A stretch of DNA of 13,701 nt from CAZJUO01 sp964549245 (GCA_964549245.1 CAZJUO010000030.1:1-13701); one strand, 5' to 3'. Counted from the first letter of the stretch, positions 5,454 through 11,358 are shown. Program-made: numbers and translations. The notes: a model not told the origin generated them from the sequence alone.

Positions 5454-6084
5454 CAAAAGCGGCCCAGTAGTTTTTATCACGTTTAGCCTGCAGTTCGTCG
5501 GCAATTTCTTCCCAGTCGTGCGCTGAAATGCGTACTTTTTTAAAACGTGTAGGATCGATGATTTTCATGTACGAAGCGTGTTTGGTAAATTTTCCGCGGA
5601 TGTCTTGTTGCCTGAAATCATCAAGCTTGCCGTTCATACCGCTCCATTCCTTGTCACCAATGATGACACCGCTAAACCGTTCCGGATCGATAATTTTCAT
5701 ATGGTGGGCGTGTGAAGCATACAATATCCAATTATTTTGGGTCATGGTTTTTCTTAGAATATCGAGAATCTTTTTCCAATTATTATCATCAATTTCAATA
5801 TGGCTTGAGCGGTCGGGGCTGATTAGTTTCATGCGGGCCAGGCGCGCGGCAAAGGCGTCCCAGTTATCCTGGCGTTTGTATTTTTCCAGCTCCCGGAGCA
5901 TGCCAAGCCACTCGGCATCGGTGATGATTATTTTATGGAATTTATCAGGGTCAATCACGGCCATACGCGCCGCGTGCCAAGTGTAATCACGCCAAAATTT
6001 ACCGAGCGAATAATTGCGTAATTCATCCCGCATATTTTCCCAATCTGATTCAGTAACTTCCATGTTGGGGCCGATGATGGTCAT
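5416..6084 (-). CDS. Protein of five exact-period 44-residue repeats
   Basis: A 222-aa soluble protein made almost entirely of a 44-residue repeat. An invariant Trp falls at 15, 59, 103, 147 and 191, each exactly 44 apart. A second Trp falls at 31, 75, 119 and 207, with Arg163 breaking the series. The unit reads roughly I.I.D..W..M...L......W..FA..A..MKIIDPERF. Helix-turn-helix-like solenoid packing is likely but not provable here. I recall similar hypothetical repeats in CPR proteins; no function is known to me. The start at 6082-6084 lies 7 nt after a TATAAT box and has no SD site, suggesting a leaderless mRNA. The last 38 nt are duplicated 99 nt downstream, separating this gene from its probable operon partner at 4670-5317. 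Confidence 0.85.
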   Translation of the reverse strand: MTIIGPNMEVTESDWENMRDELRNYSLGKFWRDYTWHAARMAVIDPDKFHKIIITDAEWLGMLRELEKYKRQDNWDAFAARLARMKLISPDRSSHIEIDDNNWKKILDILRKTMTQNNWILYASHAHHMKIIDPERFSGVIIGDKEWSGMNGKLDDFRQQDIRGKFTKHASYMKIIDPTRFKKVRISAHDWEEIADELQAKRDKNYWAAFAAQASRIKTLLE

Positions 6085-6090
6085 GGGGTT

Positions 6091-6096
6091 ATTATA
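6091..6096 (-). promoter_or_regulatory. -10 box for a leaderless repeat-protein mRNA
   Basis: On the minus strand, TATAAT ends 6 nt before the ATG at 6084, so transcription should begin at or next to the start codon. The -35 region is weak and overlaps the spacer of the divergent DGR promoter (6104-6131). Confidence 0.5.
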
Positions 6097-6103
6097 CCGA
6101 ATC

Positions 6104-6131
6104 TTGACTTATTCTGCTACTATGCTATGAT
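6104..6131 (+). promoter_or_regulatory. Promoter of the DGR target gene
   Basis: TTGACT (6104-6109), 16-nt spacer ending TATGC, TATGAT (6126-6131), with an extended -10 (TGC-TATGAT). The predicted start near 6138 leaves a leader of about 212 nt. Confidence 0.65.
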
Positions 6132-6137
6132 TAGCCG

Positions 6138-6349
6138 TTGTTTTTACATTGCTACTTTGAAAACACAATACTATGAGGCGAGCGTATTGAGGGCTATCCG
6201 CCCGGCACGCCTTCGGCGAAAAGCCGTGGCGGACGGGTTTTGGCGTAGTCCCCAGCACGCTCGTCTCAATTCCGAGATACGAGACCGTACCCTGACGAAT
6301 CAGGGGAATATCTCCAGAGTTTCGCGCAGCGGAACAAGGAGAACAACCA
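6138..6349 (+). ncRNA. Highly structured 5' leader of the DGR target gene
   Basis: Two stacked domains can be read directly. Domain 1 (6175-6267): an 11-bp outer stem GAGGCGAGCGT with ACGCTCGTCTC (one G-U), inside it GGGCTA (6191-6196) with TAGTCC (6246-6251, one G-U), and inside that TCCGCC-CGGC (6197-6206) with GCCG-T-GGCGGA (6223-6233), capped by CGCC-TTC-GGCG. Domain 2 (6274-6314): GAGATA with TATCTC enclosing CCCTGA-CGAA-TCAGGG. The SD AAGGAG (6336-6341) follows unpaired. No terminator-type T run is present, so attenuation is not obvious; a translational or stability role, or a cis-acting RNA, is possible. Class not recognised. Confidence 0.6.
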
Positions 6350-7216
6350 ATGGAGGTACGTGCTATGAGTAGCACAAACCAAACAAAGAGCGGTCTGTGG
6401 ACTGCTGGTTTCGGAGAAGTGGGCGCGAGTTTGAGTGCCCTTGAAAAGCACGGGGTTACTCGCGATCATCTCGCCCGGCTTCGCGCCGAGGACGCCTACG
6501 CCAAGCGCGTTGCGGAGTTTATGCTTCGCGGCGGTTTGGAGGGATCGGTACACCAGAAGCTCGCCCGCGCCATTATGGGCAAAAACTTCTTCGGTATCGA
6601 GGACTGGTCGGCGATCTACGGCGTCAACTTCTCCCAGAAGCAACTCCGCGCCATCGCCGAGTTTCCGTGGGGCGAGGACATCCTAAACTCCCCCTGCCCG
6701 TTCCACAAGGGCAAGACCATCAGAGAGACGCACGTGGCGTTCCTCGGGCTTGACCGCTATATGGGCAAACCCCTGACCATTATGAAATGGCAGGAAATCC
6801 ACCCGGCTGACGGCCAGCCCCGCTTCTACTCGTACCCGCAGGATTGCTGGTACAAGGACGAGAAGTTCGCCAACAACCCGACCTGTGGCTTCCGCTGGTA
6901 TCTAATGTCGCTCCTGATCGTCCCCGACTCCGAGAGCAAGACCTACCAAGATCAGATAGCAATGCTTCCGGCCGAGTACGAAGTGCCCTTTGCCATCGAG
7001 GAGGTCTCCAAAGACCTGCTCTACCACCGCAAGAACGGCACGTTCCTGAACCCCAACCGTTATGGACGGTGTCAGGACGTTGCCTCGCACGGCTACCGCG
7101 TGCACGTCGGCTTCTTCGGCTCTTGCGGCCTCGGCATCGACCTCTGGACTGATGACTACTGCGATGACTACGTCGGTGTGGCCGCCTCTCGGAAGTATCC
7201 GAACCTTGAAAGCTAG
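6350..7216 (+). CDS. DGR target protein with C-terminal variable C-type-lectin-like region
   Basis: A 288-aa protein without signal peptide or membrane helix. The N-terminal part (about 18-110) is helical and contains GVTRDHLARLRAED and GKNFFGIEDWSAIYGVNF. The middle (about 125-235) includes CGFRWYLMSLLIVP and AMLPAEYEVPFAIEEVSKDL. The C-terminus (236-284) is the DGR variable region ending VGVAASRK, the usual tail of the C-type-lectin-like fold in DGR targets. Thirteen residues between 245 and 274 differ from the template: A245, H247, Y249, H252, F255, G257, C259, G262, D264, L265, Y270, D272, Y274. Two in-frame starts each have an SD 8 nt upstream: ATG 6350 (AAGGAG) and ATG 6365 (GGAGG), so the first five residues are uncertain. 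It is visibly GC-richer than flanking genes. The ligand is unknown. Confidence 0.9.
   Translation: MEVRAMSSTNQTKSGLWTAGFGEVGASLSALEKHGVTRDHLARLRAEDAYAKRVAEFMLRGGLEGSVHQKLARAIMGKNFFGIEDWSAIYGVNFSQKQLRAIAEFPWGEDILNSPCPFHKGKTIRETHVAFLGLDRYMGKPLTIMKWQEIHPADGQPRFYSYPQDCWYKDEKFANNPTCGFRWYLMSLLIVPDSESKTYQDQIAMLPAEYEVPFAIEEVSKDLLYHRKNGTFLNPNRYGRCQDVASHGYRVHVGFFGSCGLGIDLWTDDYCDDYVGVAASRKYPNLES
7078..7194 (+). repeat. DGR variable repeat (VR)
   Basis: A 117-nt block aligned without gaps to TR at 7692-7808 (offset 614). Seventeen positions differ and every one is an adenine in TR; none of the 86 non-adenine positions differs. The last 25 nt (7170-7194), including GTCGGTGTGGCCGCC, are identical in both and fit the initiation-of-mutagenic-homology region. 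Divergence resumes right after CGGAA. Confidence 0.97.
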
Positions 7217-7231
7217 AGGACTTGTTCCTCT
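7215..7231 (+). promoter_or_regulatory. Hairpin just downstream of VR
   Basis: AGAGGA (7215-7220), loop CTTGT, TCCTCT (7226-7231), beginning inside the stop codon TAG and 20 nt past the end of VR. In the Bordetella phage DGR a hairpin/cruciform placed shortly 3' of VR stimulates retrohoming; this is a positional equivalent with a 6-bp stem. The role here is inferred. Confidence 0.6.
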
Positions 7232-7240
7232 TGTCTCCTT

Positions 7241-7288
7241 GAGCCTTCGGCGCGATTTTTTTTCGCACCGGGGGCTCTATTTTTTTAC
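7241..7288 (+). terminator. Rho-independent terminator of the target gene
   Basis: GAGCC-TT-CGG-C-GCGA (7241-7255) pairs with TCGC-A-CCG-GG-GGCTC (7263-7277), with two T-G wobbles and one C-A mismatch, loop of seven T, then TATTTTTTTAC. Confidence 0.85.
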
Positions 7289-7297
7289 TTTAATTTC

Positions 7298-7306
7298 TGC
7301 TAAAGT
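7298..7306 (+). promoter_or_regulatory. Possible extended -10 for the TR transcript
   Basis: TGCTAAAGT (7298-7306), just past the target-gene terminator, resembles the TGC-TA extended -10 contexts seen elsewhere in the window. The -35 side is only a T-rich tract. Start would fall near 7313, exactly where the structured RNA begins. Confidence 0.35.
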
Positions 7307-7313
7307 ATATGCA

Positions 7314-7676
7314 CTCTGCTAATGCAGGTCAGGCCACGGTTTGGCCTCGCAGAGCTTGCCTGTCCGCCGAAGCGTCGGCGCAGGCAGAAGACATCACCAG
7401 AGTACCGTACTCCACGCCCGCCTGCCATAGCCGCCATTTATTTGGCGGTAATGCAGGTAGGCCTCTCGCCATCTATGTCGTTTGAGAACTTAACTCAAAC
7501 AGGCAAGCGGCGGGCAGGGAGTCCGGTAGCGTGTGATCAAAGATGGAGATTGAACTTCTTGCTTGCTTTCAGCGGAGGTCTCCGTGTTATGCGGAGTGCT
7601 CCCGAATGAAATACAGGACAGAGAGGATATAGTCCGCATTAAGCGGAAGTAAACCTCAATGTCCGGTGGTACGGAC
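7314..7676 (+). ncRNA. Dense multi-hairpin RNA region immediately upstream of TR
   Basis: About 360 nt without a plausible gene but with seven local hairpins. (1) CTCTGC 7314-7319 with GCAGAG 7349-7354, enclosing AGGCCA-CGGTT-TGGCCT. (2) TGCCTG-tc-CGCCGA 7357-7370 with TCGGCG-CAGGCA 7375-7386. (3) CCTGC 7421 with GCAGG 7453, enclosing CCGCCA/TGGCGG. (4) GTTTGAG 7480-7486 with CTCAAAC 7494-7500. (5) CTCCG 7580-7584 with CGGAG 7592-7596. (6) TCCGC 7633-7637 with GCGGA 7643-7647. (7) GTCCG 7661-7665 with CGGAC 7672-7676, touching TR. It lies between a strong terminator and the template repeat, so it is probably the 5' part of the DGR template RNA. I know no named RNA class that matches it. Confidence 0.6.
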
Positions 7677-7691
7677 GGAAGCAGGCAATTT

Positions 7692-7808
7692 CGTTACCTC
7701 GAACGGCAACCGCGTGAACGTCGGCAACTTCGACTCTAACGGCCTCAACATCAACAACTGGACTGATGACAACTGCAATGACAACGTCGGTGTGGCCGCC
7801 TCTCGGAA
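7692..7808 (+). repeat. DGR template repeat (TR)
   Basis: The invariant template copied by the DGR reverse transcriptase. It holds 31 adenines in 117 nt, mostly in AAC codons when read in the target frame. Such NNC codons can never mutate to stops at A positions. Upstream, 7670-7685 still resembles the target (7061-7076), but TR has five extra nt at 7686-7691 relative to VR. TR is not a gene, although an ORF can be read through it. Confidence 0.97.
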
Positions 7809-7834
7809 CTTCTCTCTCTATCTCAACCTGACAA

Positions 7835-7861
7835 AAGCGTCCTCCTTACGGGAGGACGTTT
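7835..7861. terminator. Hairpin between TR and inverted avd, probably a bidirectional terminator
   Basis: AAGCGTCCTCC (7835-7845) pairs with GGAGGACGTTT (7851-7861, one G-U), loop TTACG. On the minus strand the stem is followed by CTTTTGTC, a reasonable terminator for avd, whose stop is at 7871-7873. On the plus strand only TTTG follows, so termination of the TR transcript would be leakier. Confidence 0.6.
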
Positions 7862-7870
7862 GCGTTACCG

Positions 7871-8215
7871 CTATTTGGTTGACTTTATCCAACCGCCGAG
7901 CATACGGCCGATCTCATCAACAATTTCCTCCAACTGCGCGTACTTCTTATTGTCAATGGATTTCACGTCTTTACACATACGCAGGAATACCCGCAGGAAG
8001 TTGAGCTTGAGGCTGGTTTTCTGGAGCGTGGGAAGTTTCTCCTGCTTCGTCTGCTGGCTGGCCAGCAGGATATGTTCCAGTATGTCCAGTATCAGTCCTT
8101 CACACCGTTGCCAGATCGTGTACCTGTCCTGTTTGGAGACCGCGTGCCGGTATCCGTAGAACAGTTTATATAAGCCGTAGATTTTTTTGAAAATCGGTAT
8201 GTCGAAATCGTCCAT
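7871..8215 (-). CDS. avd: Avd, DGR accessory variability determinant
   Basis: A 114-aa basic, all-helical protein of the Avd/23S rRNA intervening-sequence four-helix-bundle family. Seen features: DIPIFKKIYGLYKLFYGYRHAVSKQDRYTIWQRC (N-terminal helix and the RYT..QR turn, residues 5-38), a second helix LILDILEHILLASQ, a third TSLKLNFLRVFLRMCKD, and the family tail EIVDEIGRMLGGWIKS (97-112). In characterised DGRs Avd forms a pentamer, binds RT and template RNA, and is needed for mutagenic cDNA synthesis. It is encoded opposite to TR and RT; its start lies 3 nt from the RT start. It has no SD site, and no convincing promoter could be assigned in the RT 5' coding region. Confidence 0.9.
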   Translation of the reverse strand: MDDFDIPIFKKIYGLYKLFYGYRHAVSKQDRYTIWQRCEGLILDILEHILLASQQTKQEKLPTLQKTSLKLNFLRVFLRMCKDVKSIDNKKYAQLEEIVDEIGRMLGGWIKSTK

Positions 8216-8218
8216 AGT

Positions 8219-9268
8219 ATGAAAGTGATTAAGAATATATTTAATCAGATCGTCTCATCGGAGAGCTTGTTTGCCGCGTGGGACACATTCAAGCGGGACA
8301 AACAGCAGAAGAAAGACGTTTTGCGTTTTGAGTGGAATCTGGAGGAGTGCATTTTTCGTTTACATCGTGATTTGGTCAGTCAGCGGTACAAGCACGGGGC
8401 ATATTCGTCGTTTCATCTCCAAGACCCAAAGCAGCGGCACATCCACAAGGCAACTGTCCGGGATCGCATATTGCACCACGCGGTATTCAGCGTACTGAAC
8501 CCCATCTTTGAACCCACCTTTATCGCCAATTCCTTTTCCTGCCGGGTCGGCAAAGGAACGCACAAGGGCGTGGATACGCTGGCAAGGATTGCCCGGGCAG
8601 TGAGCCGGAATAACAGCAGGCCGTGTTTTGCCCTCAAGTGCGACGTGGAAAAGTTTTTTGCTTCGGTTGACCATCTGGTATTGCTTGGCATTATCCGCAA
8701 ACGGATACGGGATAAAGACGCGCTGTGGCTTCTTGAGGAGATTATCGGGAGTTTTTCCTCTAATCGTTCTACTCTGTTTGAACGCAAAGGACTACCGATA
8801 GGCAATCTTACCTCCCAGCTTTTTGCCAATGTCTATTTGAATGTGTTTGACCAGTTTGTAAAAAATGAGCTGAAAATAAAGCACTATGTGCGGTACACGG
8901 ATGATTTCGTCATTGTCTCCGATAACAGGCCGTATCTTGAGAATCTTATCACGCCAATCAGTGAGTTTTTACATAGTCGCCTAAAACTCTCCCTGCACTC
9001 CAAGAAAATAACTATCCGTAAGTTTCATCAGGGCATTGATTTTTTGGGCTATGTCGTCCTGCCCCACTATCGCCTGCTGCGTACCAAGACCAGAAAGCGA
9101 ATATACCGGAAACTACGGCAGCGGGTTAGTGAATATCGAGACGGGATAATCAGCCGGGAAACACTGGAGCAATCATTGCAGTCGTACTTGGGTGTGTTGT
9201 CGCACGCAAATACACACCAGTTGTCTCAAGATTTGAACAAACAGCTTTATTTATGGAGACGCTCTTAG
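8219..9268 (+). CDS. DGR reverse transcriptase
   Basis: A 349-aa RT, normal length for DGR enzymes. Motifs in order: a basic N-terminus with QRYKHGAYSSF (56-65), RDRILHHAV (81-89), the first catalytic Asp in LKCDVEKFFASVDH (139-152), the DGR hallmark LPIGNLTSQ (192-200; group II and retroviral enzymes have a different Q-G-x-x-x-SP form), the YTDD active site (226-229), GIDFLGYVV (272-280) and a basic thumb (RTKTRKRIYRKLRQR). It copies TR RNA with misincorporation at adenines. It starts 3 nt beyond the divergent avd start; no SD site and no clear own promoter are visible, so it may depend on read-through from the TR unit. It ends 12 nt from the convergent SpoIID-like gene. Confidence 0.97.
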   Translation: MKVIKNIFNQIVSSESLFAAWDTFKRDKQQKKDVLRFEWNLEECIFRLHRDLVSQRYKHGAYSSFHLQDPKQRHIHKATVRDRILHHAVFSVLNPIFEPTFIANSFSCRVGKGTHKGVDTLARIARAVSRNNSRPCFALKCDVEKFFASVDHLVLLGIIRKRIRDKDALWLLEEIIGSFSSNRSTLFERKGLPIGNLTSQLFANVYLNVFDQFVKNELKIKHYVRYTDDFVIVSDNRPYLENLITPISEFLHSRLKLSLHSKKITIRKFHQGIDFLGYVVLPHYRLLRTKTRKRIYRKLRQRVSEYRDGIISRETLEQSLQSYLGVLSHANTHQLSQDLNKQLYLWRRS

Positions 9269-9280
9269 GTTCATGTCGTA

Positions 9281-11227
9281 TTAATATATTTTTTCTACAG
9301 TCGTGCCGGTATAGTAATGTCGGAGTATCCAGTCATAGGTTTTGTTTTCTTTTGTGGCGTATCCTCTGGCACCCTGGGCTGACATGCCTACCATGTGGTT
9401 GCCTTCCAGCGTGTTCCAGTTTGAAATTTTTCCATAGGGATCATCAACCGAAACCAGCCAGGGAAAACCGCTGCCTGCCCAAACTTCGTTCCAGGAACGC
9501 GTACGGCCGTCCGTACCCGAGGAGTAGGCGGCAATAGCAATGCCGTCAGGGTTTAATTGTGAAACAGCATCAGGGTGAGTAATCACTTGGCCAGCGGTTG
9601 CCGTAACTGCCTGCAGCGGGTCTTCTGATCGCTGCTCAAAACCATAGCCGCGGTATACTTGGTCAGTGACGGCGTTGATATCAAAGTAATTATCAGGATG
9701 CTTGCCGCCGCGCAGCTCGTGCCAGAGCACATACGATCGGGCTGCGATGATAAGCGATTTGAGATATTCAACCGGCTGTTCGTTTGCTACTTCTGCTAAA
9801 CCCTTGAGGTATGACTCAACGCCCAATTCATTGATCACCCACATCTCGCCCGTGGTTTCAGAGTAGCGAACTTCAATAGTGCCGCGGAAGGTATTATCAT
9901 TCAGAGATGATTTCCATGATGGATGATTTTCGTAGCTGGTGATTTCCATAATGGTTTGGCTGTTTTTTGGCACAAAACGCTTATATGTATCTTCGGCAAA
10001 TACGGCAGTGCTGGTTTCTCCAGCCTGTTTGTTTCTTTGAGTGTCAGTAGTCAGGTTGTAGACCGTGTAAGCGCCGTTGGCAGTTAGGCTGACCGTATCT
10101 TCGGCTTGAAAAAGGCCAATGCGCACGTTTGGTTCGCCGGATATTGTTTGGTTGGCGGGGGTTGGCTGCGGGGGATCGCCCACTTTAATGGTAATGGAAA
10201 ATTCCCCGCCTTTAATGAAGGAATAGTTTTCGGCAACCAGGGCGAATGATTCAGTATAGTAACCTTCTACACTTGGCGCCTGCAAGGCAAAGCGAAACCT
10301 GCCTATCTCGCCTGGGTAAATGCGCGATTGGGAAAGGCGGGCCGGTCGATAGTAATGCTCATTCCAAAAATCATGTTTAAACTGGCTGACCCTACCGGTC
10401 GGATTGGTCACGTTGAGGGCTACAAAGTTGCCATAGGAACGATACCAGTTTTTTAGACCAACATTCTCAAAGTCAACCCAAAAGGTGATCGCTTGCCCGG
10501 GATCCACAGTTACCACACCGCCTTTACTGCGCTCTACTTCCCGCGCTTCATAGTCATAGGGCCGGTGCGCTTTTTTGTTGACCCCGATATGTATTTCAAA
10601 ATAACCGCCTTCTACCCAGGCGGTGTTTTCTGCTACGAGATTGAATTTTTCTATGTATCCTCCGGTGGTACCAGGCGCCTGCAAGGCAAAGCGAAACCTG
10701 CCAATTTCGCCAGGCTTGACTTCGTCTTGCAGTAATTTTCCCGGCTGGTAGGAGCTGACCCAAAATTCATGTTCGAACGGGCTGTCGCGGCCAGCCGGTT
10801 CAGTAAGGTTGACGGCCAGGTACTGGTCGCCGTGATTATACCAGGTAGCCGTACCGGTGTTTAAAAAGTCTATCCAGAAGGTATACCCCCGGCCTGATTC
10901 TAGATTGACTACGTATTCGCTTCGGCCCAGTTCAAGTGCTTGATAAGGCTGGCTAATTTCCGCAGCAGAACGAAAATTCGCCGTGCCGAGCACTTGGGCG
11001 GTTTCTTGGCGTGGCGTGGCGCTGATACCATAGTTTCCAATATACCCAGCGCTGATATAGCCATACACATCCTGCGGCTTAGTGGCGGCGTGCGTAGTTG
11101 GGATAACCGAAAAGTCATCTCCCGAAAGGTCGGTATCAAGGCGATCTTTAATATAGGCAGGCGCAAAAGGCGCGAGCATGACCATCATGACCACGGCAAA
11201 AAGAGCCGTGTAGTATTTTCTTTCCAT
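9281..11227 (-). CDS. SpoIID/LytB-domain protein with two NBR1-like Ig modules
   Basis: A 648-aa exported protein. N-terminal signal/anchor (about 6-26), a spacer, two tandem Ig-like modules of the NBR1 (four-tryptophan) type (about 100-216 and 230-349; shared text GYTFWIDF/AITFWVDF, EFW/DFW, PGEIGRFRFALQAP), a Pro/Gln-rich linker (351-360), and a SpoIID/LytB domain (about 367-648). SpoIID marks: LGVESYLKGLAEV, LIIAARSYVLW, YSSGTDGRTRSWNEVW and a C-terminal HMVGMSAQGARGYA. SpoIID enzymes are lytic transglycosylases cutting denuded peptidoglycan; the Ig modules probably hold the protein at the wall or envelope. The start at 11225-11227 is preferred because an upstream in-frame ATG at 11366-11368 lies in the promoter -10. 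No SD site. Confidence 0.88.
   Translation of the reverse strand: MERKYYTALFAVVMMVMLAPFAPAYIKDRLDTDLSGDDFSVIPTTHAATKPQDVYGYISAGYIGNYGISATPRQETAQVLGTANFRSAAEISQPYQALELGRSEYVVNLESGRGYTFWIDFLNTGTATWYNHGDQYLAVNLTEPAGRDSPFEHEFWVSSYQPGKLLQDEVKPGEIGRFRFALQAPGTTGGYIEKFNLVAENTAWVEGGYFEIHIGVNKKAHRPYDYEAREVERSKGGVVTVDPGQAITFWVDFENVGLKNWYRSYGNFVALNVTNPTGRVSQFKHDFWNEHYYRPARLSQSRIYPGEIGRFRFALQAPSVEGYYTESFALVAENYSFIKGGEFSITIKVGDPPQPTPANQTISGEPNVRIGLFQAEDTVSLTANGAYTVYNLTTDTQRNKQAGETSTAVFAEDTYKRFVPKNSQTIMEITSYENHPSWKSSLNDNTFRGTIEVRYSETTGEMWVINELGVESYLKGLAEVANEQPVEYLKSLIIAARSYVLWHELRGGKHPDNYFDINAVTDQVYRGYGFEQRSEDPLQAVTATAGQVITHPDAVSQLNPDGIAIAAYSSGTDGRTRSWNEVWAGSGFPWLVSVDDPYGKISNWNTLEGNHMVGMSAQGARGYATKENKTYDWILRHYYTGTTVEKIY
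10275..10303. repeat. 29-nt exact repeat between Ig modules, copy 1
   Basis: Identical to 10674-10702 (399 nt apart). On the minus strand both encode GRFRFALQAP in the two Ig-like modules, whose surrounding sequence is clearly diverged. Confidence 0.9.
10674..10702. repeat. 29-nt exact repeat between Ig modules, copy 2
   Basis: Partner of 10275-10303, at the equivalent site of the first (N-terminal) Ig-like module. Confidence 0.9.
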
Positions 11228-11358
11228 AGTTTTGATTTTTATTTTTGTTTTTTTAGAAAAATGACGTAAATAAACATCAAATTTCCTGGAAGCTCCGCTT
11301 AGTGTCTTGGGAGCGTTATTTTTGTTTTTATTTTTACATTTTTCTATTTCTCTACTTA

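Noticed and set aside
7620..7648. Group I intron-like S box (GATATAGTCC at 7626-7635 followed by a P9-like hairpin)
   Set aside because: The matching R/P7 5' strand (GACTA-type) could not be found in the preceding 300 nt, and no P3-P8 core could be drawn. A 10-nt match can be chance. A covariance search would decide.
7531..7676. Group II intron start (GTGTG at 7531) with domain V
   Set aside because: No 34-nt domain V with its conserved catalytic sequence is present, and the RT carries the DGR LPIGNLTSQ motif instead of the group II form.
7666..8004. 112-aa ORF through the template repeat
   Set aside because: It is TR read in the target frame and then continues antisense through avd. No SD site; explained by TR plus avd.
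6085..9280. Target-site duplication or terminal inverted repeats around the DGR
   Set aside because: No matching direct or inverted repeats were seen between 6085-6110 and 9269-9281.
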